From: Azolla caroliniana
Lineage: Eukaryota; Polypodiophyta
Length of the DNA stretch: 64,000 bases
NCBI GenBank assembly: GCA_043228905.1
Contig: JBHGNT010000022.1
Coordinates: 8,060,001 to 8,124,000, forward strand
Reading direction: 5' to 3'
Made by a program: the position numbers and the translations under genes. Shown here in pieces: positions 31,976 through 44,200 of the stretch. Positions within the stretch are counted from its first letter, which is position 1, and the number at the start of each line of letters is the position of its first letter. The notes beneath the pieces are model-generated. The model saw nothing but the letters and a program-made list of their open reading frames with translations, was not told where the DNA came from and searched no databases.

Positions 31976-32429
31976 TGTCATAGACATATGCCACAGAGGA
32001 AGGTAGGGATTGAACCCAAGACCTCATGGTCTCTATTGGGCAAACCCTACCATGTGAGCTACATATGCATCCTTGTATTTAATTCAACTTCATATACTGT
32101 AGATTGAACATTGGAAGTTCCTAGCTTACATGCATTCTCATTCTCTAGCTTGCATGCATCCTCATGCATTCTCTAGCTTGCATGCATCCTCATGCATTCT
32201 CTAGCTTGCATGCATCCTCATGCGTACTCTATTGCATGCATCCTCATGCACTCTATTTCTAGTTGGCTTACATAGCCCTACCCTCTTGTATAAATACTCG
32301 TGTGCACCTTGATTCTAATCAAGGTGTACAACACAAGTTACAGATTCTATAAGTTGAGTTCTTGTTCTTTTCCTCTCTCTTGTTCTCCAGTCTTATCTTC
32401 GTTCTACTCTATTATACTTGTCCGTGACA
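31976..32429 (+). repeat. 5' LTR of chromovirus G
   Basis: It starts TGTCATAGACATATGCC, carries an antisense tRNA-like block, then three copies of a 28-bp CTAGCTTGCATGCATCC unit (one in the 3' LTR), a TATA-like TGTATAAATACTCGTG near 32287, and ends TTGTCCGTGACA. Confidence 0.8.
31990..32072 (-). other. Antisense tRNA-like block inside LTR G
   Basis: On the minus strand: GTAGCTCACATGGTAGGG, then TTGGGTTCAATCCCTACC with A-to-B spacing of about 45 nt, the best tRNA mimic in the window. It lies about 30 bp inside the LTR and antisense to the element. The truncated 3' LTR lacks this part, so it could also be a SINE insertion. Confidence 0.6.
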
Positions 32430-32457
32430 GTTTGTACACCTTTCTTTTCTTGCTACC

Positions 32458-33468
32458 ATGTCCGGCTCCGTCGACAACCTTAACCAAATCATGGCAGCCT
32501 TCCAACAACTTCAACTAGAGAATGAAATCCTTCAGGAATCATTACGAGAGTTGCAATCCGGCACTTCAAGAAATCCACTAGCCGCCGAGTCACAACCACC
32601 GTCGACACCTAGCCCGACCATGTCCTCTTCTCATCCATATGTCCTCGAACCAACCATCAGCCTACCCGACAAATTCAATGGCACGAGGGCATATCTTCGC
32701 AGCTTCATCAACCAAATTCGGCTTATCATCCGATTACAACCCCAACGCTATGCTAGTGACTTTTCTCAGGTTGGGCTTGTCGGCACACTTCTCTCTGGGC
32801 CGGCGCAAGCGTGGTTTGCACCCTTGATCGAGACCTCATCCCCTCTCTTGGAGGACTTCACCGCTTTCATGGAGGAGCTCGAAGCGACATTTGGCGAGAC
32901 AGATTGGGGACAAACGGCACTCACAAAGCTTTATTCTGTCCAACAAGGTTCATGTCCTACCTCGATCTACGCCTCAGAGTTCCGCCAGATTGCCTGCGAT
33001 GTTAGTTGGGATGACCAAGACCTATGCAACCATTTCCATCGTGGTCTCCGAAATGACGTCAAGGCTCTTCTCTTAAACTTCCCGGAGCCCACATCGTTGT
33101 CTCAGGTAATCTCCCAAGATGTCCAGTGTGACAATCGTCTTTTCGAACTTCGTCAAAAAGAACGGGGGACTCGCGAGTCTCAGGCTTCTTCTCAGAACGC
33201 AACAATCACTAGGCCCTACTTGTCACCCACGCCAACCTTACCATCAGCCAGTGAAAACTATACCACTATGAAGGTCGATTCCCATACCCCGATGGAGATC
33301 GATCATGCTTGGTTCCAACCACTAATTGAAACCCAACGCCAACATCGTCGGGACAATGGACTCTGTCTCTATTGTGGCAACCCCGGCCATGTCATCCGCC
33401 ACTACCCTATACGAGGCCCTCGACACCAATTCCATTGTGCACGTCTTGCGGAGGTTCCTCAACAATAG
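32458..33468 (+). CDS. Chromovirus G gag
   Basis: 336 residues from ATG 32458, 28 nt after the LTR. It has a capsid-type region ([42 protein letters not shown]) and a damaged zinc knuckle [14 protein letters not shown], where the last Cys is replaced by Tyr. It ends at TAG 33466; pol continues in another frame that overlaps from 33372. Chromoviruses usually have a single gag-pol frame, so a frameshift here is likely decay. Confidence 0.82.
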   Translation: MSGSVDNLNQIMAAFQQLQLENEILQESLRELQSGTSRNPLAAESQPPSTPSPTMSSSHPYVLEPTISLPDKFNGTRAYLRSFINQIRLIIRLQPQRYASDFSQVGLVGTLLSGPAQAWFAPLIETSSPLLEDFTAFMEELEATFGETDWGQTALTKLYSVQQGSCPTSIYASEFRQIACDVSWDDQDLCNHFHRGLRNDVKALLLNFPEPTSLSQVISQDVQCDNRLFELRQKERGTRESQASSQNATITRPYLSPTPTLPSASENYTTMKVDSHTPMEIDHAWFQPLIETQRQHRRDNGLCLYCGNPGHVIRHYPIRGPRHQFHCARLAEVPQQ

Positions 33469-34765
33469 GAAAACGACCAAGTCTGGCTGCAGTAGGAGCC
33501 ATGCCGCTGGACGCTTCCCGTTACTCACCTTCTCCATGCTCCTACAAGTCCGAACCGCCATTAGGAGGGCAAGTAAGTCTTTGTTTTGGTTCGACTTCAA
33601 TACATTCTCATGCCTTGCTCGATTTCGGAGCATCTACTTGCTTTATCGATAAATCGTTTGTATGTGCACATAATATCCCCACCGTCTGCACATCACAACC
33701 CATATCCGTTGAAGCGATCGACAATCGGGTTCTCTCATCGGGAGCGGTTACCGAAGCCACTATCCCGTTGGTACTTCAAATCGGGGAACACCAGGAGGAA
33801 CTGACGTTCTACCTCATCGCGACCCCCCGACATCCGATTGTGTTGGGGCTATCTTGGTTGGAGACACACAATCCTACGGTGGATTGGTGTAGCCGCTCCA
33901 TCACTTTTCCAACAGCGCCAATTTCTGCTCAGTCACGACACTCTCTTGATTATGTTGCGGTCGAGTCCGGTTTGGTCGCTACACTGGTCGTTGTGTCAAG
34001 GAATGTCACCGTTCCTGTCACCAATTTACCCATCCGATATAGGGACTTTTCCGACATCTTCGAAAAGCGGAATGTTGATCGATTACCGGCTCATCGTCCC
34101 TACGATTGCCCAATAGAACTCCAAGCTGGCGAGCATCCCCCATTTGGTCCTATCTATGGGTTATCCGAACCCGAACTTGAGGCTCTCCGCACATATTTGT
34201 CTAAGAATCTCGAGAAGGGCTTCATTCAACCCTCCAAATCACCGGCTGGGGCACCAATCTTATTTGTCAAAAAGAAGGACGGCTCCTTATGCTTATGTGT
34301 CGATTATCGGGGTCTCAACAAAGTTGCGGTACGTAATCGTTATCCTCTGCCCTTAATTCCAACGCTCCTCGATCGACTCTGAACGGGGGTGTATCTTCTC
34401 CAATATCGACCTTCGAGGTGCCTACAATTTAGTGCGCATCAAGCTTGGGGACGAGTGGAAAACAACTTTTCGGACGCGCTATGGACATTTCGAGTACAAA
34501 GTGATGCCTTTCGGCCTTACCAACGCTCCGACCGTCTTCTAGCACATGATGAACGATATTTTTCGTGAGTATCTCGATCATTTCGTGGTCATCTACCTTG
34601 ATGACATCCTAGTTTTTTCTTCCAACTGGGAGGAGCACACACACCACGTACGACTGGTTCTCACCAAACTCCGAGAATATGGGCTCTTCGCCAAAAGTGA
34701 GAAATGTGAATTCGATTGGACTTCTGTGGAATTCCTAGATTCCATGATCTCACCTACCAAGATCA
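33469..34765 (+). pseudogene. Chromovirus G protease and first part of RT
   Basis: The protease motif reads ALLDFGAS where DSGA or DTGA is expected. RT fingers are seen in [15 protein letters not shown] and [23 protein letters not shown] at 34380 and a TAG at 34540 interrupt the frame, then YLDDILVF (active site intact, near 34590) and CEFDWTSVEFLDS follow up to the F insertion at 34765. Confidence 0.82.
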
Positions 34766-35549
34766 TGTTGGGAAATAGGTCCCTCCGGATGGGAAAGGAG
34801 ACGATCAATGCCGATGAACAAACTCGGCCGATGCCGATAGTCCGGATGGGAAACCGTATGAGGTGGACCCGGCCACGGAGAGCTGGATGATGCAGACCCG
34901 GTGAAGATCGGATGAGGAGTACCCGGCTACGGAGAGCCGGATGGTACAGACCCAGTATGAACCGGATGAGGAGTACCCGGCCACGGAGAGCCGGATGATG
35001 CAGACCCGGTGAAGACCGGATGAGGAGTATCCGGCTACTGAGAGCCGGATGATACAAACCTGATGAAGACCGGATGAGGAGTACCCGGCTACGGAGAACC
35101 GGATGAAGAGACATATTCGTAAATATGTTTTCTGATAGTCCATCGAGGCTATATTTGTAAATAGCCGAAAAGTCATATTAGTATAAATATGACTTAGGGC
35201 AAACTTTTAGTAACTGTTGTTACTATTGTTGTAGTTGTTGTCATTCTGGTTGGTGCAAGAATAGAGAGTGTGCGTAACTGTACAGAGAGAGAGAGAGAGA
35301 GAGAGAAAGAGGTCGTTGCCTCTGTTGTAACCGCCGCCTGTGGTGAAGATCTGTGAGCACGAGGTCGGTGCCTCAGTGAACTCACTGTTGTACATTTTTA
35401 CATAGTGACAGTTTGCAGCCTCCTAGTTTTTCCCCTAGTTTGGGGTTTTCCACGTAAACCTCCTGTGTATTCTCTCCTTCTTTGTGTCGCGTTTTATTTC
35501 CCGTTTTCTGTGTATCATTCTAAGCTCGGTTGTGGCCGAGTGTTGCGCA
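34766..35549 (+). repeat. 5' LTR of copia F, 3' end deleted
   Basis: TGTTGGGAAATAGGTCCC start. It has about four units of the 53-54-bp CCGGATGAGGAGTACCCGG repeat (34850-35110), the three palindromes at 35120-35195 and a GA microsatellite at 35281-35305. It breaks off in GTTGCGCA and joins gag. Confidence 0.88.
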
Positions 35550-35770
35550 ACAATTCAGTGTGGAAGTCGAAGATGAGTGACATGCTCGTGGTTAAAGACC
35601 TCTGGTTGCCGGTTCAGCTCGGGGACAAGAGACCGGACAAAATCGACGCCGCGATATGGGATGTGATGCACATGAAGACAACGGCGTACATACGGTGCTT
35701 CATCGACATGAGCCTGTACAACAACTTCAATGAAGAGAGCAAGGCTTATGAGCTCTGGGAGAAGATCGTG
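35550..35770 (+). pseudogene. Copia F gag, N-terminal piece
   Basis: SVWKSKMSDMLVVKDLW, then DKIDAAIWDVMHMKT, AYELWEKI, ending at the target duplication where E is inserted. It resumes at 41223 with IGIMFQNKN. Confidence 0.86.
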
Positions 35771-36438
35771 TTGGGATTTCGGTCCCTCCAGATGGGATGT
35801 CCGGAGATGAATGACGGCAATCCCGGTTACGGTTACGGTTACGGTCCCGGCTACGGAGCCGGATGATGAAGACCCCGGCTACGGAGCCGGATGATGAAGA
35901 TCCCGGCTATGGAGCCGGATGATGAAGACCCCGGCTACGGAGCCGGATGATGAATGTACCCGGAGCGAGATCCGGATGCGGGGACATATTTGTGAATATG
36001 TTTGCCAAGGGCCCTTGAGGCTATATTTGTAAATAGCCCGAAAGTCATATGCGTATAAATATGACTTAGGGCAAACAGTTTTATGCTGCTTCTCATTTTT
36101 TCTGTTTTTCCACTCAAGAGGAGTGAAGAGAGAGCAGCCGTGAGAGAGATAGAGCGTGAGAGAGGAAGAGGTCGTCGCCTCTGTGTATTTCCGCCGCCTG
36201 TGGCGAGGACAGCGAGCTCAAGGTCGTCGCCTTGCAGCTCGCCATTGTATATTTCTCTGTGCATAGTTTTGGTTCGGAGTCTTGTACTCCCGTGGTTTTT
36301 CCCGTACAGGGTTTTCCACGTTAAATCGTGTGTCCACTCTATTTCTCGCATTTCCCATTTTCTGCAACAACGATTCGTGTGTTTCCTTGGTTGTGGCCGA
36401 GAGGTGAAGTTTAGAAAGTGTCGATCGATTTTCCATCA
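35771..36438 (+). repeat. 5' LTR of copia E
   Basis: It starts TGTTGGGATTTCGG and ends TTTTCCATCA. It has a tandem GGTTACGGTTACGG run and four units of about 29 bp (CCCGGCTACGGAGCCGGATG), then the same three palindromes and TATA block as in the A/B/F family. Confidence 0.94.
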
Positions 36439-36468
36439 ATTTGGTATCAGAGCGGGCTGCTGCAGAAA

Positions 36469-38859
36469 ATGGAAGGCGGCGGCAGCGGGCAGCCGGGGAT
36501 GATGGTGCTGAATGCACAGAATTACGCCAACTGGAAGATCAAGATGGAGGATCTTCTAATTGTTCGGGACCTGTACGAACCGATTGACAGGTCGGAAATA
36601 CCGAAGGGGGTACTTGAGTCGGAATGGAGGCTTCTAAACCGGAAAGCCGTTGCAACCATTCGGCAATACGTCGACGTGAGCGTTCTACAACATGTGGCGA
36701 ACGACACCAACGCATATGAGATGTGGCGGAAGCTGTCGGGCCTCTACGAGAGGAAGAATGCGTTGAACCGGACCTCCCTGATGAGGAAGATAGTGAACCT
36801 CAAGTACCGGGACGGCGAGAGTATGGTGGAACACGTAAGCACGTTCATGGGATTCGTGAACCAGCTTGCGGCGATCAAGTTCCCGCTGGAGGATGCAATG
36901 CAAGCCATCATCCTGATGTGTACATTGCCGGAAAGCTGGGAGAACTTGGTGGTGACTCTCAGCACCTCCTGCACGGAAGATAACTTGTCCCTACAAACGG
37001 TAAAGACAAGTATTTTGAACGAAGAAGCGCGTCGGAGAGATAAAGAACCGGCCTCCGACTCGAAGGCGCTGCTTACCGAATCGGAACGGGGAAGACAATG
37101 GAACCGGAGTCCGCAAAGACGGGAGAAGTCGGGGACCCGGTCGCAGTCAAGAGGAAGACCCACATGCTTCCACTGTGGGAAGCCGGGGCACTTCCGGAAG
37201 AATTGTCGGCATTACCGAAAGGATAACGGAGCCGACGACACCGATTCGAAGAGGTCACCGGAGAGAAACGGTGCATACCGGGGAGCCACGGACCGGAGAG
37301 GTCCGGATCGGCGAGGGCAGGACCGGAAAGGAACGACGGCACTCGCGGCAAGTGAGGAAGAAATCATGCTCATCACCGAAGAAGGTGAGCTAAACATGGC
37401 CGGCGATGAGACGACCTGGGTGGTCGATTCCGGAGCGTCGTTCCACCTGACCCCGGAGAAGAAATACTTCTCATCCTACACAGCCGGTGAGCACGGCTGT
37501 GTTCGGATGGGAAATGAAGGTACGTGCCGGATCGCCGGCATAGGAGACGTGTGGTTGACAACACCGACCGGATGCAAAATGCTGCTGAAGGATGTCCGAC
37601 ACGTTCCGGAGGTTCGATTGAACCTGATTTCGGCCGGGAGGCTAGACGATGAAGGCTACACAGGTAGCATCCGGAACGGCGTAATGAAGTTCAGCAAAGG
37701 GAGCCTGATAGTGGCTCGGGCCCGGAAGATCAACACACTGTACCTGATGAATGCCCGGTTATGTCCGGAAGAGCTGAATGTGGCATCCGACACTGCCGGT
37801 GAGTTGTGGCACAAGAGACTGTGCCACATGAGTGAGAAGGGGATGAAGAGGCTTGCAGAAGACAACCTTATTCCAGTGAAGCATGTCCACCTGGAGAAGT
37901 GCACCGATTGCTTGGCCGGTAAGCAGAACCGAACCTCCTTCCACTCAAGGCCACCGACGAGACGTAGCGCACCATTGGAGTTGGTGCACACCGATGTGTG
38001 TCAGGTAGAAACGAAGTCACATGGCGGAGCCCAGTACTTCGTAACATTCATAGATGATCACAGCCGAAGACTGTGGACGGCACCGATGAAGACAAAGGAC
38101 CAAGTGTTGTCCGTCTTCAAAGAACTCCACGCGAGAGTGGAAAGAGAATCCGGCAAGAAGCTGAAAGCGATACAAGCGGATAACGGAGGGGAATACCGGG
38201 GACAGTTCCAGGAGTACTGTCGCTCGAAGGGAATCCGGCTCGAGTTTACTGTGCCGAAGACGCCGGAACTGAACGGGCTGGCCGAGAGGATGAATCGGAC
38301 CATAATGGAGAGGGTCCGGAGTATGCTGGCGCATGCGGAATTACCCAAGGGGTTTTGGGCTGAGGCGATGTCGACAGCGACATACGTGATAAACCGATCA
38401 CCCTCAGTACCTTTGGACGGAGACACACCGCAGAGAGTGTGGACCGGTAGGGAAGTATCTTACCGGCATCTGAAGGTGTTCGGATGTCTCGCATACGTGC
38501 ATGTGGCAAAGGACCGGAGAGGAAAGCTAGATCCAAAGACCCGGCCATGCATATTCCTCGGTTACGGCGACGACGAGTTCGGCTACCGAGTATGGGACCC
38601 GGTCGACAAGAAGATATTCAGGAGTCGAGATATCATCTTCATGGAGAACAAGACACTCGCCGACTGGGAGTCGGAGAAGAAGATGAAGAGCTCCAAGTCG
38701 ACCGGTGAGGATCAACTCTACGAGGAGCAGTCCCGACCGGCAAGGGACCGGTTAGCACTCGAGGATCCGGCCGAAGACGGTGAAGAAACAGAACCGGCCG
38801 AAGAAGATGAAAATGATACCGGAACCGGCCCCGATCCCGAAATAGATTCGGATGAATAA
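36469..38859 (+). CDS. Copia E gag-protease-integrase
   Basis: Start at ATG 36469 (MEGGGSGQPGMMVLN), just after the primer site. About 796 residues to TAA 38857. Gag capsid region; CCHC knuckle CFHCGKPGHFRKNC; protease WVVDSGASFHLTP; integrase with zinc region HKRLCHM...CTDCLAG, core HTDVCQ, ADNGGEYRG and ELNGLAERMNRT; then the usual copia link FGCLAYVHV and PCIFLGY. After the TAA the same frame continues directly into RT, so the stop falls in the variable acidic linker between integrase and RT. All catalytic residues I can check are present. Confidence 0.93.
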   Translation: MEGGGSGQPGMMVLNAQNYANWKIKMEDLLIVRDLYEPIDRSEIPKGVLESEWRLLNRKAVATIRQYVDVSVLQHVANDTNAYEMWRKLSGLYERKNALNRTSLMRKIVNLKYRDGESMVEHVSTFMGFVNQLAAIKFPLEDAMQAIILMCTLPESWENLVVTLSTSCTEDNLSLQTVKTSILNEEARRRDKEPASDSKALLTESERGRQWNRSPQRREKSGTRSQSRGRPTCFHCGKPGHFRKNCRHYRKDNGADDTDSKRSPERNGAYRGATDRRGPDRRGQDRKGTTALAASEEEIMLITEEGELNMAGDETTWVVDSGASFHLTPEKKYFSSYTAGEHGCVRMGNEGTCRIAGIGDVWLTTPTGCKMLLKDVRHVPEVRLNLISAGRLDDEGYTGSIRNGVMKFSKGSLIVARARKINTLYLMNARLCPEELNVASDTAGELWHKRLCHMSEKGMKRLAEDNLIPVKHVHLEKCTDCLAGKQNRTSFHSRPPTRRSAPLELVHTDVCQVETKSHGGAQYFVTFIDDHSRRLWTAPMKTKDQVLSVFKELHARVERESGKKLKAIQADNGGEYRGQFQEYCRSKGIRLEFTVPKTPELNGLAERMNRTIMERVRSMLAHAELPKGFWAEAMSTATYVINRSPSVPLDGDTPQRVWTGREVSYRHLKVFGCLAYVHVAKDRRGKLDPKTRPCIFLGYGDDEFGYRVWDPVDKKIFRSRDIIFMENKTLADWESEKKMKSSKSTGEDQLYEEQSRPARDRLALEDPAEDGEETEPAEEDENDTGTGPDPEIDSDE

Positions 38860-40542
38860 GAATCGGAAGAACCGGTTACCGAAGCTCCGGAACGGAGATA
38901 TCCTCTAAGAGAGAGAAGGGCCCCCCGGAGATTTCCGGAACCAGGGCACCTGTTACTAACCGACGAGGGGGAGCCGGAGAGCTTTGAAGAAGCAAAACAT
39001 GACACCCAGAGCCGCAGGTGGTTGAGTGCCATGCAGGACGAGATGGATTCCCTGCATGAGAACCACACATATGAACTTGTGGAGTTGCCGAAAGGAAAGC
39101 GGGCACTTCGAAACAAGTGGGTGTTCAAGCTGAAACCGAGAGATGCCGGAAACCCCCCGAGATACAAAGCCAGGATCGTGGTGAAGGGGTTTCAGTAGAA
39201 GAAGGGCGTCGACTTCGACGAGATATTTGCCCCGGTAGTGAAGATGACCTCCATCCGGACGGTGCTGAGCATAGCGGCAAGCATGGACCTCGAGGTAGAA
39301 CAGATGGACGTGAAGACGGCATTCCTTCACGGTGACCTCGAAGAAGAAATCTACATGCAGCAACCGGAAGGATTCGAGAAGAAAGGGAAGGAGCACCTGG
39401 TATGCCGGTTGAAGAAGAGCCTTTACGGACTGAAGCAGGCTCCCCGGCAATGGTACCGGAAGTTCGACTCCTTCATGACCGACGAAGGGTACCTCAAAAC
39501 GCAGTCCGACCACTGCGTGTTTGTGAAGAAGTTCGAAGGAGGAGACTTTCTAATACTCCTCCTGTACGTGGACGACATGTTGATCGTCGGACGGGACCAG
39601 GTCAAGATACGGATGCTGAAGAAGGCTCTTAACCGAACCTTCTCAATGAAGGACTTGGGTCCGGCGAGACAAATACTAGGGATGCACATCATCCGGGACC
39701 GGAGCAAGAAGCAGTTGTGGCTGTCACAGGAGAAGTACGTGACAAAGGTGCTTAAACGGTTCAACATGTCGGAAGCAAGGCCGGTCGGATCAACCCTCCC
39801 GGCAAACTACAGGCTGTCCAACAAGCAAAGTCCCAAGACAAAGGCTGAAAAGGAGGATATGATGAAAGTGTCGTATGCCTCAGCCGTCGGAAGTTTGATG
39901 TACGCAATGGTGTGTACAAGACCGGACATAGGATACGCAGTCGGAGTGGTGAGCCGGTACATGAGCAATCCCGGCAAAGAACACTGGAACGCGGTCAAGT
40001 GGATACTCCGATACCTGAAGGGCACGGCAAACGTGTGCCTCCGATTCGGCTCCGGAAAGCCTGAACTCGACGGCTTTACCGATTCGGATATGTCGGCTGA
40101 TGCAGATACCAGCCGGTCCACATCAGGGTATGTGATGACGTATGCAGGGGGAGCTGTTTCATGGCAGTCGAGGCTGCAGAAGACGGTTGCGTTGTCAACC
40201 ACGGAGGCGGAGTACATGGCGGCTGTTGAAGCCGGCAACGAAATAATATGGATGAAGGACTTTATTAGAGAGCTCGGTATCCGGCAGGAGGAGTACCGAC
40301 TCTACTGCGACAGTCAGAGTGCCATCCACCTTGCGAAGAATGCGGCCTATCACTCCCGGACGAAGCACATCCAGCGAAGATATCACTGGATCCGGGAAAG
40401 GATAGAAGACAAGGAGTTCGTGCTGACGAAGACGCACACGGACGAGAACGGGTCGGATATGCTGACCAAGGTACTCTCACCCGACAAGCTGGAAGCATGC
40501 CGGAAGAGGATCGGATTGGAGAGACATCCCATGCCGAAGTGA
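38860..40542 (+). CDS. Copia E reverse transcriptase-RNase H (same frame, after TAA)
   Basis: It continues the gag-pol frame: WLSAMQDEMDSL, NKWVFKLKPRDAG, a TAG at 39196-39198 just after the VVKGFQ segment, then DFDEIFAPVVKM, DVKTAFLHGDLEEEIYM, SLYGLKQAPRQWY and active site LLYVDDMLIVG. RNase H: DSDMSADADTSRSTSGY, STTEAEYMAA and CDSQSAIHLAKN. It ends at TGA 40540, ten bases before the polypurine tract. The TAG is shared with element F. Confidence 0.9.
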
Positions 40543-40552
40543 AGGGGGAGTT

Positions 40553-41222
40553 TGTTGGGATTTCGGTCCCTCCGGATGGGATGTCCGGAGATGAATGACG
40601 GCAATCCCGGTTACGGTTACGGTTACGGTCCCGGCTACGGAGCCGGATGATGAAGACCCCGGCTACGGAGCCGGATGATGAAGATCCCGGCTACGGAGCC
40701 GGATGATGAAGACCCCGGCTACGGAGCCGGATGATGAATGTACCCGGAGCGAGATCCGGATGCGGGGACATATTTGTGAATATGTTTGCCAAGGGCCCTT
40801 GAGGCTATATTTGTAAATAGCCCGAAAGTCATATGCGTATAAATATGACTTAGGGCAAACAGTTTTATGCTGCTTCTCATTTTTTCTGTTTTTCCACTCA
40901 AGAGGAGTGAAGAGAGAGCAGTCGTGAGAGAGATAGAGCGTGAGAGAGGAAGAGGTCGTCGCCTCTGTGTATTTCCGCCGCCTGTGGCGAGGACAGCGAG
41001 CTCAAGGTCGTCGCCTTGCAGCTCGCCATTGTATATTTCTCTGTGCATAGTTTTGGTTCGGAGTCTTGTACTCCCGTGGTTTTTCCCGTACAGGGTTTTC
41101 CACGTTAAATCGTGTGTCCACTCTATTTCTCGCATTTCCCATTTTCTGCAACAACGATTCGTGTGTTTCCTTGGTTGTGGCTGAGAGGTGAAGTATAGAA
41201 AGTGTCGATCGATTTTCCATCA
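40553..41222 (+). repeat. 3' LTR of copia E
   Basis: Near-identical partner of 35771-36438; the differences I see include A/G near the start, TATGG/TACGG, GCCGTG/GTCGTG and GGCCGAG/GGCTGAG, mostly C/T transitions. Confidence 0.95.
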
Positions 41223-44200
41223 GATCGGCATAATGTTTCAAAACAAAAATGTTGTTAACCAGGTTTCGGTATTCCGGAAGCTACTAAGGCTTCGGTACCA
41301 AGATGGCTCCAGCATGGCGGAGCATATGAATGCCTTCAAGGGGCTGATACACCAGGCAACTTCATTAGAAGTACCTCTTGCCGATGAGGTACTTGCGCTA
41401 CTCCTGCTCGGTTCCCTCCCGGATAGCTGGGAGACGTTAGTTGTCACTTTGGGCAACGCCGGGCCGGAAGGAAAACGGTTATCCCTAGCAAGAGTAAAGT
41501 CGATCTTGCTAGATGAGGAGGCCCATCGGAAAGACAAAGATACGAGCTCCGACTCCAAAGCGCTTCTTACCGAATCGGAACGTGGAAGACATAGAAACCG
41601 TAGTCCCCAGAACCGGGAGAAGTCGGGGACACGGTCAAAGTCAAGGAGAAGGCCTACTTGCTTCTATTGCGGCAAACCGGGGCACTTCCAGAAGAACTGT
41701 CGGCATTTCCGGTACCGATTTGAAGTGGACACCGGACCGGAACGGTAAAGACCGGAGGGGGCTGGACTGGAAGGGAACGACGGCAATCGCGGCAAGTGAA
41801 GAGGAGTTCATGCTCATCACGGAGGAGAGTGAGATAAACCTTGCCGGCGACGAGATGATCTGGGTGGTAGACTCCGGAGCGTCGTTCCACCTTACCCCGG
41901 ACCGGAAATGCTTCTCATCGTACTCAGTCGGTGATCATGGCTGTGTCCGGATGGGGAATGAAGGAACATGCCGAATTGTCGGCGTAGGAGACGTGTGGCT
42001 GACAACACCAACCGGATGCAAGTTGCTGCTGAAGGATGTCCGACACGTTCCGGAAGTTTGTCTGAACCTAATATCAGCCGGTCGGCTAGATGATGAAGGC
42101 TACATGGGTAGCATCCGGAACGGTGTCATGAAGTTCAGCAAAGGGAGCCTAATTGTGGCTCGGGCCCGGAAGGTCAACACATTGTACCTGATAAATGCCC
42201 GGTTATGTCCGGAAGAAGTGAACGTGGCATCCGACATTGCCGGTGAGTTGTGGCACAAGAGATTGTGTCATATGAGCGAGAAGGGGATGAAGAGGCTTGC
42301 AGACGACAACCTCATTCCAGTGAAGAACGTGCACTTGGAGAAGTGCACTGATTGTCTGGCCGGTAAACAAAACTGGACCTCCTTCCGACCAAGGCCACCG
42401 ATGAGACGTAATGCACCACTACAGTTGGTGCATACGGATGTGTGTCAAGTAGACACGAAGTCACATGCCGGAGCGCAGTACTTCGTGACTTTCATAGATG
42501 ACCACAGCCGGAAGCTGTGGGCCACACCACTGAAGACGAAGGATCAGGTGCTATCCGTCTTCAAAGAGCTCGACGCGAGAGTGGAAAGAGAAACCGGTCG
42601 GAAGCTGAAGGCGGTTCGAGCAGATAACGGAGGAGAATACCGGGGGTAGTTCGAAGAGTACTGCCGCTCGAAGGGAATCCGGCTCGAATTTACCGTGCCG
42701 AAGATGCCGTAACTAAACGGACTGGCCGAGAGGATGAACCGGACCATAATTGAGAGGGTCCGGAGTATGCTAGCGCATGCAAAACTACCCAAGAAGTTTT
42801 GGGCTGAGGCACTGTCGACGGCGACATATGTGATTAATAGATCACCCTCAGTACCCTTGGACGGAGACACGCCACAGAGAGTGTGGACCGGTAAGGAAGT
42901 ATCCTACCGACATCTGAAGGTGTTCGGGTGTCTCGCGTACGTGCATGTAGCTAAGGACCGGAGAGGAAAGTTACATCCAAGGACCCGGCCATGCATATTC
43001 CTTGGTTACGGTGACGATGAGTTCGACTACCGAGTGTGGAACCCGGTCGACAAAAAGGTATTCCGGAGTCGAGATATTATCTTCCTGGAGGACAAGACGC
43101 TCGCTGACTGGGAGTCGGAGAAGAAGATAATGAACTCCGAGTCGGCCGGTAAGGATCGACTCTACCATGAGCAGACACAACCGGCGAGAGACCGGTTAGC
43201 ACTCGAGGAACCAGCCGGTTACGGTGAGGATACCGAACCGGCAGAAGAAGAAGTAGAGGAAGCTGAGACCGGAACAGGCCTAGACCCCGAATCGGATTCG
43301 GATGAAGTTGTAGATATCCTCTCAGAGAGAGAAGGGCCCCCCTGAGATTTCCGGATGCAGAGCATGTGCTGCTGACCGATGAGGGGGAGCCGGAAAGCTT
43401 CGAAGAAGTGAAGGAAGACACCCATAGCCAAAAATGGTTAAGTGCCATGCAGGACGAGATGGATTCCCTGCATGAGAACCATACGTACGAATTGGTGGAG
43501 TTGCCGAAAGGAAAGCGGGCACTTTGAAACAAGTGGGTGTACAAGTTGAAACCGGGAGATGCCGGAAACCCCCCGAGATACAAAGCCAGGATCGTGGTGA
43601 AGGGGTTCCAGTAGAAGAAGGGCGTGGACTTCGACAAGATATTTGCCCCAGTAGTAAAGATGACCTCCATCCAGACGGTGCTGAGTATAGCGGCAAGCAT
43701 GGACCTTAAGGTAGAGCAGCTGGACGTGAAGACGGCATTCCTTCACGGCGACCTTGAAGAGGAGATCTACATGCAGTAACCGGAAGGATTTGTGGAGAAC
43801 GGGAAGGAGCACCTGGTATGCCGGCTGAAGAAGAGCTTGTACGGACTAAAGCAGGCTCCCCGACAATGGTACCGGAAGTTCGATTCCTTCATGACCGATC
43901 AAGGGTACCACAAGACGCAGGCCGATCACTGCATGTTTGTGAAGAAGTTCGAAGGAGGCGACTTCTTGATACTCCTCTTGTACGTGGATGACATGTTGAT
44001 CGTCGGACGTGACCAAGTCAAAATATGGATGCTGAAGAAGGCTCTCAACCGGACCTTCTCAATGAAAGACTTGGGTCCGGCAAGACAGATGCTGGGGATG
44101 CACATCATTCGGGACCGGTCAAAGAAGCAATTATGGTTGTCACAGGAGAAGTACGTGACAAAGGTGCTTCACCGGTTCAACATGTCAGAAGCAAAACCGG

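Larger units (their letters stand above)
35771..41222 (+). mobile_element. Complete Ty1/copia element E
   Basis: 5452 bp: LTRs 35771-36438 and 40553-41222, primer site TGGTATCAGAGCG at 36442, gag-pol, polypurine tract GAAGGGGGAG at 40541-40550, and a perfect 5-bp duplication GATCG (35766-35770 and 41223-41227). The LTRs differ by only about five to seven bases, so this is the youngest insertion in the nest. The gag-pol frame has only two stops (TAA 38857, TAG 39196). It is a different subfamily from A, B and F in LTR and gag, but close in integrase and RT. Confidence 0.95.

Noticed and set aside
31990-32072. Functional tRNA gene
   Set aside because: A and B boxes are present but the arms do not fold into a convincing cloverleaf, and it lies inside an LTR.
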